A DNA stretch of 64,000 nt from Trissonchulus latispiculum (GCA_030248195.1 JASAND010015622.1:145363-209362), one strand, 5' to 3'. Numbered from the stretch's first letter, positions 36,559-47,905 are shown. Made by a program: numbers and translations. The notes: a model not told the origin generated them from the letters alone.

Positions 36559-36583
36559 GCTCGGGCGGTAAGCCCTGGGGAGT
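36559..36583 (+). promoter_or_regulatory. Conserved stem motif plus purine-rich tract before LTR (second instance)
   Basis: GCTCGGGCGGTAAGCCCTGG followed by GGAGT, then LTR start TGTAATG. The first 22 bases match 2955-2976 although the LTRs downstream are quite different. Confidence 0.6.
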
Positions 36584-37743
36584 TGTAATGAGGCGGCGTG
36601 ACGTCGATCCTCTAGAAATAATATGTATGTGTGTTTCAATTTATTTTGAGTGAATTCATGTTAGAAAAGTTAGTTTTGAAAATATTTATAATGTGTGAAG
36701 TTTATGTTGAGAATGTATTTTGAAATTCGTGAGACGTTTTGTTGTGTGTCTATGTAGAAAATACGTATATATGTGTCAGTCAGCCTAGCTACTAGCTGGC
36801 GCTGTGTGTATGCCTGTTTTTGCTAGAAATTTCCATCCTTTTCTCTCTCTAAAAGTTGGTCTTAATTTTATCCAATCAAATTCAACCACGCAGTCTCAAA
36901 AACTGGTCTTATCTAGACTTCTAAAATTTCATCAGTCTAGTGACTTGCTCTTAACCTGTGTGGTCGTGTATTTTTATCGGCGCTCCCCGTATATTTTCCG
37001 TATTAGCTGTGCTTTACTCTGCCTAAAATTGCTGTGCCTGCTCATTGCCTACTTTATATGTCTAAAGGGCTTACCCCTATAGGCTTTTAGTCGCTCCAGG
37101 TTGACCCTGTCGAGCTAGACCTTTCCTAATTAATTTGTCTCTATTTGTTTTTATTTCTATTGTTCTTAAATTGTTTTGGAAGCTTTTAAAAATTACTTCA
37201 ATTACTTTAGATTTTCTCTTTTCTAGCTAGGCCTGTTCTTTGTAGTTTTCTCTTAGTAGCTCTAGTATTTTACTGAGAAAGTTTTTGTAATCTTGTTGTG
37301 TGTTTTCGTGTATTATCTAGATAACTTGTCCTCTTTACACTGCATTTATTATTCTAAATTCTGTACGCTATTTTCGGGGTCCGCCCCATTGTCAAGCATA
37401 ATATTTTCAAGTAAATGTGGTCTCTTTTTGGACCATTTTAGGGTGTCATTTTAGTCTAGGTTTTTGTATTAGAACTGTGTATTAGGTAAGTAGGGCTTTT
37501 CTAAGAATTTATTGGGTAGGTAGTTAGCTTATTTAAGCGTGTATTTTTCAGCAAATTTGGGGTAGATTTCTATTTGAGTCTTTGCTCTTCATCGGCGGTT
37601 AAACTCCGTTCGGTAGGATTCACTTAGGGTTGTTTGGCGAGGTTGGTTAGGTCGACTGGAACTACATCTCCTCCAGGTTCGACGTTCTCCTTGTGCACAG
37701 TTTCCCACTCGTAAAGCTTGGTCGGTACACTTCCAACTTTACA
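36584..37743 (+). repeat. 3' LTR, family 2
   Basis: TGTAATGAGGCGGCG...CAACTTTACA, with 5-bp inverted ends TGTAA/TTACA. It matches the inverted solo LTR at 31356-33044. It is preceded by the conserved purine-rich motif, so it is a 3' LTR, but no pol sequence or 5' LTR is in the window. Confidence 0.75.
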
Positions 37744-38078
37744 TCAGTATGTCAGCTGCCAAGAAGAATTATTTAGTTTATTAATTTAGCCACAACGCAA
37801 ACTGCAATTGTTTACTGTATAAAATTTTCACTCATATAAAATGAGAGGTCTTCTCTCAGCCCACCCTGCATTTGACACACGGGAACAAATAGCCGAGGCG
37901 AAAAACAAATGGTCAAAATATCTGTGAAACAAAACTTTTTCTTTACTAAAATTTCGTCTAAGACGCTGATATTGCACAATTCAAAAAATCCAAATTTTTA
38001 CCAATTTCTTTAGTCCCTGATTTTTATACATGCCCCCTTGATCCCCCATGCCAGTACAAACCCAAAGCTACCCAGAAA
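37744..38078. other. 3' flank of receptor 3
   Basis: No ORF. A possible minus-strand AATAAA lies at 37777-37782, about 300 bp past the receptor-3 stop. Confidence 0.35.
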
Positions 38079-40715
38079 TTACTCCTTAGTTTTGTGAAAG
38101 AACGCAGAAGGACTCACTTGAACAGTGCTTCCTTTGCGACAGCACAGTATGTGCTTCAGCAAAAGCCGAAACTGTTCATAGCGATTAGCATAAACAAATA
38201 TGTTGATGGCCGAATTTAGGGGGACAAATACCTGAAAGTCGGTGGCCAGATCAGCGTAGTGCAAAACGGCGGGTATCGTTACAAAAACCAAAGTCAAAGC
38301 GGCAATAATCAGGGCCGTTTTGGTGACCGCAAGCTCACGCTTGTAGTCCAGTTTTTGACTGCCGTTTTTGTTGTTTTCGACCAGTCGAACCTTCAGCACA
38401 AATAGCAGACTTATCACAGCAACATACAAAAACAGACTAACCACCCCGCCCACCACCTGCCACATTTGCCGCATGTCGCTGTGAAATCTAGACATCATTT
38501 CGCTGGTTTTGCATTTTTTAGAAATAAAAACTTCACCATTACTGACGGCAGCAATTGCACCAGAAATGTTAAACACAGAACAGCTACCATATGCAATACC
38601 CACAATAACAGACACATAGAGGGTAGAAAATTTTACATAATACTGTAACAGTAAAACGGACAGTAGTCTATCAAATGCCAGGACAGCGATCATGGTAATC
38701 GATATGAGTGGTGCGAATGTTTTCAGCAGCGGGAATATTTCGATCAAACATGCAACCGCTGTGGCTGTTTCATCGTCTTCTGTGCCGTCAATCAGTAATT
38801 CCAGTCTTCGAATCCCAGTGCCCACATACGATATTCCAACCAGCAAATCGGCAACTAAAAAGTGACAGTGTTGATAACAGACCGGGATACTGCATCACTC
38901 TTGCTAATACCAATTGTTAATCTAGTTCACTAATTTACTAATTTACTAATTTAATCTAATTAAATTTTGAAAATTCCAGATTTCATGAAGACTGCTAAAA
39001 ATCTGTTTTCAAAGCCATTCAGAATGCCACAACATTCATTTTCTCGTCAAAAAATAAGCTTTTTACCCAATTTAAAAAATTAGGACAACCTAGGGGTCTT
39101 TTCCAGATTACCCCCCCACCACTCAAAGTTCTTACAACTCGACCAAATGAGCTGAAATTTGGTGTGGGTATGTTTTCGACCACGCTGAGTTCAAATATCG
39201 CAAAATTTTTCGATTTCGCGAAATTCGATTTTTTTCGATTTTTTTCGATTTCTAAGGGGGGACCAAGGGTAACCGAAACATTTTTTGTCTTCGATTGTGC
39301 TGAAAAGTTGTATATAGGGGTTTTCTGGGTCGCAGAACACGAATCTGAAGTCCGTTTTTCGATTCAGCTTTTCGTTAGCTCAGCATATGCTTACAACTTA
39401 AGCTTACAACTTAAGCTTACAACTTTAGCTTATAGCAAGCTAACGAAAAGCTGAATCAAAAAACGGACTTCAGATTCGTGTTCTGCGGCCCAGAAAACCA
39501 CTATTTACAACTTTCCAGCAAAATCGAAGACAAAAAATTTTTCGGTTACCCTTGGTCCCCCCTTAGAAATCGAAAAAGATCGAATTTCGCGAAATCGAAA
39601 AATTTTGCGATATTTGAACTCAGCGTGGTCGAAAACATACCCACACCAAATTTCAGCTCATTTGGTCGAGTTTTTAGAACTTTGAGTGGTGGGGGGGTAA
39701 TCTGGAAAAGACCCCAACCAGGGATAACCTGCTTTTTGGAGCAATGTCACCCTACTTTCGGTGAGCGGACGCAGTCACGACTTGGCAATCTCTACATATA
39801 CAAAAATTCAAATTTTTTCAACCTTTTGGTGCAATTTAAAGCTGCGTCCAGGAAAGTATATTCGACGGTGAGTCTGGTACTGCAAGTTAAAACGTGGAAA
39901 ATTGGAAAATAAAGCTTAGTATTTTCATGGGATAACCACAATTTTATTCTCAGCACTGCTCATGTTAGGTGAGCGGACCATTTCACGCTTTAAGTAAATT
40001 AGAGTTAGCATTTTTTATTAGTAATTCTAATTAAAAATGCAGCTTTTCTTTGAAATTTCGTTAGATTCTAGAGAATGACTCATAGAGTTCTCTTGAAGGA
40101 TTTTCAGCTGGCACAAACTAATAACTCAAAACTTGGTACGCCAGGCGACTTTTGGCGAACCAATAAAAGAAGTCAATTTTTTAGACGAACTAACAGTGAC
40201 TCAAAGCTAAATGTTCGTATCGTGACTCATAGATAGTTTTGCTTTCTCTTCCTGGATGAAACAGTTCCAGAACTGGATCAAAAACTTGGTTCGCTAAGGA
40301 GACACAGGTTAGGGTAGAGCAGAGTAGAGTAGAGTTAAAAATAACCGTTTTAACTAGCTTCAACTCCACTCAAGCTTGAGTTTCCTCTTTTAACTCCTTC
40401 ATGAAAAGGATCGAGTTAATTTTAACTCTATTCTACCCTTTCTTGAAAAGGCCCTATAAGAGCAAAAGCATGCTCACCGCAGGCTTAGGAGTACCCTGTC
40501 ACTTACAGCAAGAAGAACTTCTGCTTACGCTCATTAATACCTGCTAAGCTGGCAAGAATGGCGAATTCTCGTCTGTGCAGTGATTTATGCAATCCAATGA
40601 TTATCACAATACCAGAATTAGTAACAGCGGCCAGCAGTCCGAAAACAATGTATCCACTGTATCGTAGGAAATCCGTAGCATATTCCGATAATAACATCGT
40701 CGCATTTTCAGACAT
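38079..40715 (-). CDS. Rhodopsin-like seven-transmembrane receptor 3 (Srsx-like), two exons
   Basis: Exon 1 is 40541-40715 (ATG; donor GCAG|GTATTA) and exon 2 is 38079-38854 (acceptor TTTTTAG). The phase-1 join gives 316 residues. N-terminus has an N-glycosylation site (NAT, residues 4-6) and TM1. Exon 2 holds TM2-TM7, with D120-R121 (FDRLLSV), Cys94 and Cys173 as the likely disulfide, and NSAINIFVY in TM7 in place of NPxxY. A CC pair at 296-297 after TM7 is a possible palmitoylation site. The intron falls at the same place as in receptor 1, just before the VADL residues of TM2, so the two genes share ancestry. Similarity to receptor 1 is otherwise moderate. Opposite orientation to receptors 1 and 2. 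Ligand unknown. Confidence 0.85.
39093..39715. mobile_element. 623-bp foldback element in the intron of receptor 3
   Basis: Arms GGGGTCTTTTCCAGATTACC... and inverse are about 285 bp each and close to identical. The loop (about 39382-39429) carries three tandem GCTTACAACTTAA units. Unrelated in sequence to the foldback in receptor 1. Flanks read AACCTA and AACCAG, not a clean target duplication. Confidence 0.85.
40309..40442. mobile_element. Short inverted-repeat element in the intron of receptor 3
   Basis: GTTAGGGTAGAGCAGAGTAG plus AGTTAAAA on the left is mirrored by TTTTAACTCTATTCTACCCTT on the right. About 130 bp, MITE-like, no ORF. Confidence 0.45.
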
Positions 40716-41175
40716 TTTGATACGACAGTCTAAATAGTCTAAACAAAGAAGGCTGTTTCAGTTTTTAGTGTTTTGAGTTGAAGATACGTTCTCTCGCAAG
40801 AATTATGCACATTAGTGTGCCTGAAGCCCGAAAAATGTCGACAAAACTCGCCTAAAAGTAAGATTCTTCTAGCAAGATTGAGACTTTTCGAATGGTGGTT
40901 CCTACCAGGACATAATAGCTTTCACGAAAACACTTTTGGTCCAGAACAACTGTACAACTTACTAGGACGTGATCAGCCAAGGAGTGCTGAATTAACGTTT
41001 AATCTATAGTCCTGATTACGATACCGAGAACACATCTGGTTCAAACCTCATACTTGGCTTGGTTGCTTGGCCTTTTTCTTAGGGCAGCTGCATGTCTTCG
41101 GGCCTCAGCCAATGCCTATGTAAGGGAAGCAGACATAGGAAAGATTGATAAGCCTAATATGGTAGTTCAGCTGAT
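40716..41175. other. 5' flank of receptor 3, no feature seen
   Basis: Presumably contains the receptor-3 promoter; no site recognised. Confidence 0.35.
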
Positions 41176-41410
41176 GGCCTTGTGGTGCAGAGGGTTAGCG
41201 CGTCTGTCCCGGGATCAGAAGGGCCGTGGTTCGAACCCCGGCTGGTCCAATTCTTTACTTTCAATGGTGAGTGAAAAGCTGAACCTCCTTCTTCCCTTCT
41301 CTCTTCCAGGTCCTGGTTTCGTGGGTACGAGGGTACCTGGCCCCTCCCGTCTTGGGCTTATCCTTGGTCTTTCCTGGTCCATCAGCACTGGTAGAAGCGC
41401 TACACCTATG
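41176..41410 (+). repeat. tRNA-Trp-like SINE
   Basis: Head 41176-41249 keeps an A box (TGGTGCAGAGGG) and B box (GGTTCGAACCC). Its D-arm and anticodon 3' half (GCGCGTCTG, GATCAGAAGG) resemble eukaryotic tRNA-Trp. The anticodon loop reads CCCGGGA, lacking the universal T33 and the CCA anticodon, and the acceptor stem has mismatches, so it is not a working tRNA. A C/T-rich body follows. Internal promoter boxes look usable by RNA polymerase III. Confidence 0.7.
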
Positions 41411-41899
41411 TAGATGTTTTTGTCGTCGCACTTCTCATTTCGAGTTGGCGATTTTATTTTAGTGGAGATTTTAACAACCATTGCAACAATCCCGTGCTAT
41501 CGTGATGCTATAATAGCTAGGCAGCATTCAGTGGGCCTATTCAGTGATTGCCGATTCAACTTGTTTCGAAGCCACTTCAGCAGTTGTTAGGCCTGCTATT
41601 AAATGATTCTGGCTATGTACTATCTGCTCTGGCAAGATCAGCTCAACAGCTCAAATACAGTTTTTCAGTATTGTATCTTGATGGTTTACATACCAGAGTT
41701 CTGGTGGATGCACTGTGCACTTTCTATTTCTCGCCAAGCGGTTATTCATTCCTACATCGACCAAAACATGTGCGTGCAAATTTTGACCGTTATAGCAGAT
41801 TAGCCATTGAAGTAAATCCCATCAACGTGTTTGTTTTTAGAATCGCCAGATGGAGATTTAGATAAACCGAAATTTTCCGGAATTCCGGTTTCCATTCAA
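41411..41899. other. No gene seen
   Basis: Short frames at 41548-41865 have no domain or splice support. Confidence 0.35.
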
Positions 41900-42570
41900 G
41901 GAAAGTCTGAACTTTTTTAGTTTTTCGCCTAATTTTTGTCGCACTCAGTATTTAATTTTCACGATCGACTAGAGCTGGTACAGCTGCATATGTTTGCTCT
42001 TACAAGCTTTTCATGAAAATGCACAGAGTTGACGGAATTCCGGATTTTCAAAATTTCCGAATATTGATAATTTTCTTTAATACCCAACCATATGGGCATC
42101 ATTTGAGAACTCGTAACGAGTTGAACAATTTTTGTAATAAAACCAATATATGGGTATGCAGCAAAATCTCGGAATTCACGAAAGCCGGACTTAACCCTGC
42201 TAGAGACGTCTTGAGTATTCCGAGAAGTGGTGGCATTTGTGAGAGTTGGACCTATTACAAAAGTTGCTCAACTAGTTAAGAGCTTTCAAATATATCCATA
42301 TTGTGGGGTAGACAAAACTTTAAAACTCGGAAAATCCTGTTTTCGCGAATTCCAGCAATTGAGTGCCTTTTCAAGAGTTTGTTTGTTCCATTACAAAATT
42401 TGTTTCGCTCGCTAAGAGCTTTGAATTTCAAAATCCCGATAGTTGGAATTTTAGAATTTCGGCAAAAAGCTTGTAAGAGCAAAAATATGCAGGTGGACTA
42501 GCTGTGTTCGAAATAAATCTTTGATTGCGACAAAAATTGGACGAAAAGCTTAAAATTTTAAATTTTCCGT
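41900..42570. mobile_element. Diverged foldback element
   Basis: CTGCATATGTTTGCTCTTAC at 41985 mirrors GTAAGAGCAAAAATATGCAG at 42472. Outward, TAATTTTTGTCGCA mirrors TGCGACAAAAATTGG; inward, AACAATTTTTGTAAT mirrors ATTACAAAATTTGTT. So both arms are long but moderately diverged. Edges approximate. Confidence 0.65.
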
Positions 42571-42699
42571 GTATGTAGAAGCCGTCTGTTTTCTAGTTTC
42601 TAAAATGTCGAGTTCCTAACGATTCTAAGAATATATACATTGTTGTATTTATTCCAAAGGCTAATCTGCTATAAAGGGTCAAAGTTTGTGCACACATCC

Positions 42700-43103
42700 A
42701 TTGGTCAACGGGCCGGGCCGGGCCTAGGCTGGCCAAAACGGGCCGGCCAAAATTTTTTCCATGTTACTTAAAATATTTACTTTCCAAAGAAGGAAAACAA
42801 AAAGTTTCTCAACTTCATATTTTAGAAGCCACAAAAGATGCTCACCACACCACAATATAGGTATATTTAATTTTTCAAGCTTAAACCTAAATTTTCAAAA
42901 ATACGGGGTCATCGGGTCACCGGGTCACCGGCTCAGTTAAAATAGTGGCCCTTTTTCATCTCTGGTTAAATCACTAAAATTAGCTCAACATTTACTCATT
43001 CTGGTTACTCTACAGCAAATTTAACGTTACATAACATAATTTAGCGTTTCCATGTTGCATTGATGTCTTGAAATATTGTTGATAAAATTTTGGAAATTTT
43101 CTT
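42700..43103. mobile_element. Composite remnant of two hAT-like families
   Basis: 42750-42966 matches the right end of the element at 44464-45987 (AAGCTTAAACCTRAATTTTC, CATCTCTGG). 42966-43103 matches the middle of the small hAT at 25712-26143. GGCCGGGCC arrays lie at 42710-42750. No intact ends. Confidence 0.6.
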
Positions 43104-43952
43104 TTGGCATGCCTGGCAGGGCCAACGGACAAATTCCAACTGAGGTGACGCATACCAAAAAAAGTTCCCGAGTTAGACGGCCTACCAAGAATGAAATCGA
43201 CCGCACAGAAGAAACAAGTACCACAAAATTCATGTTTAACTCGAATTTTTCTTGGACAGGACAGATTGATAGCATTAATGTGCACTCATAGTTCCAGACG
43301 CAAGCAGACGCGCGTATGTAAGCGTCTGCATGCGTTCGTGAGCATGAATATGCTACAATTATTTTTAAACGGTTAAAACGGCATGTTACAATCTGAGGCG
43401 TTCAAGACTATGAATGCACCTTAACCTTTGCTGAAGTCTACGATACAACTAAAATACGTACTTGACAATCTTCTGTATGATAAAAACAAAAAGCACACGT
43501 TATTTCATAAGGCAAAGATCCACATACCTGATGAAATGATATGGAAATATAAAAGTCTGTGTTTTTTGACGATGTTCAGAACTAATTCATAGTGTACACT
43601 GTAATATATTTTAACTAAGTATTAAGATTCCTACAAAGCAATAATTGATGATTAAGAAATCCTACTTTTGATAATTTGCAGAGCAGGAAAAGCTACAGGA
43701 AGTGAGATCAAATTAGCTTCCGAAGTCGTGCACATTTTAAATTAATTACTTTACATCAGCATCTGTGCTCAAAGTCAGTAGAAGTCTTGACTTCATTTTG
43801 GATCAGACAATCAGAATCTTGAAACCTCGTTTAATCATTATCTGTAAAATAAAAAGGTCTATCGTCTGATAACAAAAAATAATTGATGAAAATCATTTGC
43901 ATTGCAGCGCCCTTTACACCATATGCTATATTATTTTGCTTCTAATGGTTTG
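43104..43952. other. No gene seen
   Basis: AT-rich, no repeat recognised. Confidence 0.4.
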
Positions 43953-44284
43953 CTATTTAGTAGTGTTGTTTTGATAAATCAAAAATCAAAAATCAAAACT
44001 TGAATCAAAACCCATTTTGAGTTTTGATTTTATCAAAAATCAAATCAAAAATCAAAACTCACACTGTAAAAAATCAAAAATCAAATCAAAAATCAAAACG
44101 CGAAGGCAAATTTATCAAAAATCAAAAATCAAAACCTAAAAAATCAAAACCCAGTTTTGATTCAAGGCTATAATCAAAACTAGGTTTTGATTCAAGAATG
44201 AATCAAAACCCAGTTTTGATTCAGCGTCGTATCAAAACTTAGTTTTGATTCAGCGCTGAACCAAAACCTAATTTTGATTCAGCG

Positions 44285-44463
44285 ATGTCTAATATACTTA
44301 AATATAATATACTTAAACAGACTCGTTTGGTTGACGGTCTTGTCTCACAATTGACGGGACGTCTTCGTTTCGCAACAGATCCTTCATTCCACGATTTCGA
44401 CGGGATTTATGCGTTGGCCTGCATTCTCGATCCAAGCTACTGCTGGTTCGTCAATGTTGAAAA
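44285..44463 (+). pseudogene. hAT transposase fragment
   Basis: The translated segment contains LVSQLTGRLRF and YALACILDPSYCW, resembling the hAT transposase core region with its A-x2-LDPxYK block. It is cut at the GTTGAAAA target site of the nested element. Coding-like sequence resumes after the insert near 46000-46138 (KVSERSKKACLAEVA) in a shifted frame. Catalytic residues cannot be placed. Not functional. Confidence 0.55.
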
Positions 44464-45987
44464 CAAAGATGAAACCGGGTCACCAGGGGCCAGTTTCATA
44501 AAACTTGAAACTTGCAACTTGCATATGCAAGTTGCAACTTGCATGACAAGAAAAGTGTTTCATAAACCCTCAAGTGGGACTTGCGGACTTGCACTTGAGC
44601 TGCAAGTTGCATGTCCGCAAGTTGCAAGTTGTCGGCTAACACTTGCGGTCAGAAACTGTTTCATAGAAATCGTCAATACATGCACTTGAAACTGGCACTT
44701 GCGGTGCAAGTGGTTGGGTGAATTTTCACTGAACAAATGGAACAAAAATTGCTATAACTTGTTGTAATTTTAATATTTTTTGGAAAAATTTTATGACAAT
44801 GCTCGTTGGATTATTGTCGAAATACAATGTGAATTTCAAACAATTTCTTTAATTTTTGTAATTTATATGAATTTTCAAATATTTTTAGTTAATTTTTTAA
44901 AGATCAGCTACTTGCCAACTTGAACTTGCACTTGCGTTTACAAGTCGTCAAGTCTTGCAACTTGCTTAGCTAATTTCCGCAAGTAGCAGGAAAAGTTTTA
45001 TGAAACACTGAAAACTTGAACTTGCAGTTCAAGTGCAAGTACAAGCTCAAGTGCAAGTTCAAGTTGCAAGACTTTTATGAAATTGGCCCCAGGTCACCGA
45101 GTCACCGGGTCAGTTCTGGTCACTATATGGATCGAGTCACCGGGTCAGGAGCTCTGACCCGGTCTTGACCCGGTATTTTTTGGTTGGGGGGAATTTTTTG
45201 CTGGTAAAGCATATTTTTGGAATTTTCATTAGCTTTTATAACCTGAAAACTTCAGTAATTACTCAAAACTTCAGGAATAATTATATACTTAACTTAATCG
45301 TCTTTAAGATGCTTGTCGCTGTAGTGTCCTCAATCTGCTGCAGTTTTCTTCACCGCTGCTCTCGTTTTCTGAGGGAGTCAGACTGTGTAGATCTCAAATC
45401 TGGTAATTAAGAAAATCTCAGCAAAATAGGGTTCACAGACTCTGCGTTTTGATTTTCATTTTTTCGAATTATTGTGACTTAGTGTCCTTAGGGACTAGTG
45501 GATTTTAGTTTTATTTGTAGTATGTATTTTCTGAATCCTAGCAAGAATAATTCTACATAAAGAAAGTGCGCTGAGTGTAACCCTCAGCCATACAACTAAA
45601 TAAAACATTTTTACTACAATAAAACACAAAGCTTATGCTTATGTTAAGCTCCATAATTAGAATTAAATGATGTGCTGACTTCGGCAAAGTATTTTGTTCC
45701 AAACTGATTCAACAAGTTATGGAGTTGACTGCAGATCGAGTGCGAAATCCAAATCGTGCGAATCAGTTTTGACTTTTTCCGGTTTACTTACAATATTTAT
45801 ATACTTTCCAACGTTACTATAAGGAAAGCAAAAATTTTGCCCAGCTTCCTATTTTAGACTCCAAAACTGTCCAAAAAAATCAAAGAATACTCACCGCACC
45901 CTCAATATAACCTCAACATATCTTTCCAAGCTTAAACCTGAATTTTCAAAAATACCGGGTCCAAATAGTGACCCGGTTTCATCTCTG
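44464..45987. mobile_element. Non-autonomous hAT element nested inside the hAT at 43961
   Basis: Ends CAAAGATGAAACCGGGTCAC and inverse of CAGAGATGAAACCGGGTCAC; exact 8-bp target duplication GTTGAAAA at 44456-44463 and 45988-45995. Subterminal GGGTCACCGGGTCA repeats. Contains a further insertion at 44486-45090. A fragment of the same family lies at 42750-42966. Confidence 0.88.
44486..45090. mobile_element. 605-bp inverted-repeat element, innermost nest level
   Basis: Ends GGGGCCAGTTTCATAAAACTTG and inverse of GGGGCCAATTTCATAAAAGTCT. Flanked by GGTCACC on both sides, though the host repeat contains this word too. Interior consists of AACTTGCA/TGCAAGTT words in both orientations around an AT-rich centre. 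No ORF. The GGGGCC ends suggest a PIF/Harbinger-like MITE but the duplication length is unresolved. Confidence 0.7.
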
Positions 45988-46169
45988 GTTGAAAAGTTCT
46001 CCAGGCCAATATCCATATCCATCTTGCAGTAAATTACTTTTAAAAGTTTCTGAGCGTTCCAAAAAAGCTTGCTTGGCTGAAGTTGCTATTCTTGTATTCG
46101 AGCTAAAGCATAGGTCAGGTAATCATTTTCAATGTGAGTACGTATTTGGTTTGCGCAATTGAAATGAAA

Positions 46170-46400
46170 ATCCAAATTCCGAACCGAGCCAGAAGCAAAG
46201 AAACGGTTCGGTCCAACCGGAGCCCGGCCCGAGAAATTTCATATCGGTGCAACCCTACCTATAGTATATTGTGTGCAAAAATGAGCGAAATCCGTGACTA
46301 AATATTTTGGCCCAAAGCGACCCCCTTAAATCCGGGTCCGGGTCTGAATAAACGGGTGCGGGTCCGGGCCGGGTCTGAAAATTTGGATCCGGATTCAAAT
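46170..46400. mobile_element. Remnant hAT-type end(s)
   Basis: GGTTCGGTCCAACCGG and a CGGTGCAACCCTA right-end-like string near 46240-46256, then CCGGGTCCGGGTC arrays at 46331-46390. Fits debris of further hAT copies inside the 43961 element. Confidence 0.4.
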
Positions 46401-46779
46401 TTGCCTTACTAAGAGAGACTCTCGTCCTACTAAGAAAGCAATATGAAAGAGCAGTTGTGGAGGTGCCAAGTGTCTGGCAGTGGCCGCAAGCAACATCGGA
46501 GAAAGGCAAAAATTTACCCAAAAATGTCCCCCTCCTTAATCTCCGAAAACTATACCTAAAAAATTGTCAAAAAATCAAAAATCAAAACTTTTTGAGTTTT
46601 GATTTATCAAAAATCAAATCAAAACTTCGACAGTTTTGATAAAAAATCAAAAATCAAATCAAAACTCCGGAGGTTTTGATAAAAAATCAAAAATCAAATC
46701 AAAACTCCGGAGGTTTTGATAAAAAATCAAAAATCAAATCAAAACTAAAATGAAAAATCAAAACAACACTACTAATTAG

Positions 46780-47662
46780 TTGTCTACAATTTGTTTGCAA
46801 ACCTCAATGCCTCGAGAGTCTGTACATTTATTTGTTTCTTCGTTTACATGAATCATATAACAATAAAAATCGTTGGTCCGGTGGTTATCCTTTTCACCGG
46901 AATTCCAGCGGCTGGTTTGGATAATTTATTTAATTTAATAATAATTTAATTTAATTTTAATTTAATTCATATGTGCGTACAGTTTGACACATTCTTACAA
47001 AACTTTGGGTTGTGGAATTTCTGAAAGCAAAATTCTGAAAACAAAATCTTGACTTCTGAACAGTCAAAATAAATCAAATTGTGGAAATGGCTATATAGCT
47101 ATGCTAATCGTATGCGTACATTTCCATACGTTTGTCTTTAGTAGAAACGAAAAAAGGAAGTATAATACAAATGACAAGAAAACGCACTTTTAGAGGTTTT
47201 AATTATCACCACAGTAAAAGTTTGCAAATTACTGGAAAGACTAGCTAGCTATCTGTTTCACCAATTCCAAAACATTTTTGGGTTGATTTTTGTAGGCCAA
47301 GTGAAATGGTCATTTTCGCCAGCTCCTTTAATTTTTTGGAAAGAATTTGCTTGCAAACATTTGAAATGTACAGAAAGGAAGCAGTTCTGTACTGGCATTC
47401 GCTGTTACTCGAGGTGGTGGTATCGCTTTGTGTAAATTTGAACATAGAGAGTCTTCAATACAGTTGCTTATTAAAGTAGATTATATAATCAGTAGAAGAT
47501 GATGCTATTTAACATTCTAGGACCAGTCCAGATTTTTAGACGAAAACATGAAACGTTTTTGTCTGACACTATATATTCTCACGGTTAAGCCGAGACGCCG
47601 GATTTATATGTAGTGTGGGCTAGAAAAAGGCCACCGAGAACTCTTTTACTGTTACAACAGTT
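46780..47662. other. No gene seen
   Basis: Includes a TTTAATTTAATTT low-complexity tract near 46921-46965. Confidence 0.4.
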
Positions 47663-47905
47663 GGAATGGCCGAGTGGTCTAAGGCGCTGGTTAGAACTTC
47701 TAATCTCAAGGTCGGTGGTTCAGTTCCCAGAGATCACAAAAACTTTCTCGGCTCTAGCCAATCCAGCTATCCATCCTTAACTGGTCGGTAAATGGGAACC
47801 ACCACGGCGGGAGGCGTGCGCCCCCCTTCCACGGATGCAGTCATCAGATGAGGTGACACTCCTGGCTCTACGGCTGAGAATCCGGGGATGAGCACCGTAA
47901 CCAGA
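47663..47905 (+). repeat. tRNA-Leu/Ser-like SINE, most complete copy
   Basis: Head TGGCCGAGTGGTCTAAGGCG is the class-II tRNA A-box and D-arm pattern; GGTGGTTCAGTTCCCAG carries an eroded B box. The body matches 5119-5330 and 5360-5625. It ends at GATGAGCACCGTAACC, where a GC-rich repeat takes over. Confidence 0.72.

Larger units (their letters stand above)
43961..46771 (+). mobile_element. hAT element with decayed transposase, host of nested insertions
   Basis: Ends TAGTGTTGTTTTGAT and exact inverse. Flanks CTATTTAG and CTAATTAG form an 8-bp duplication with one mismatch. Subterminal arrays of ATCAAAAATCAAA at both ends (43977-44280 and 46570-46760). Inside is a hAT transposase remnant interrupted by the element at 44464-45987. 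Its own length without inserts is about 1.3 kb, so much of the transposase is gone. Confidence 0.82.

Noticed and set aside
39478..39912. 144-codon plus-strand ORF
   Set aside because: It lies over the right arm of the foldback in the receptor-3 intron; the mirrored arm gives similar chance frames.
41176..41249. Functional tRNA gene
   Set aside because: The anticodon loop lacks T33 and the acceptor and T stems have mismatches; a SINE head fits better.
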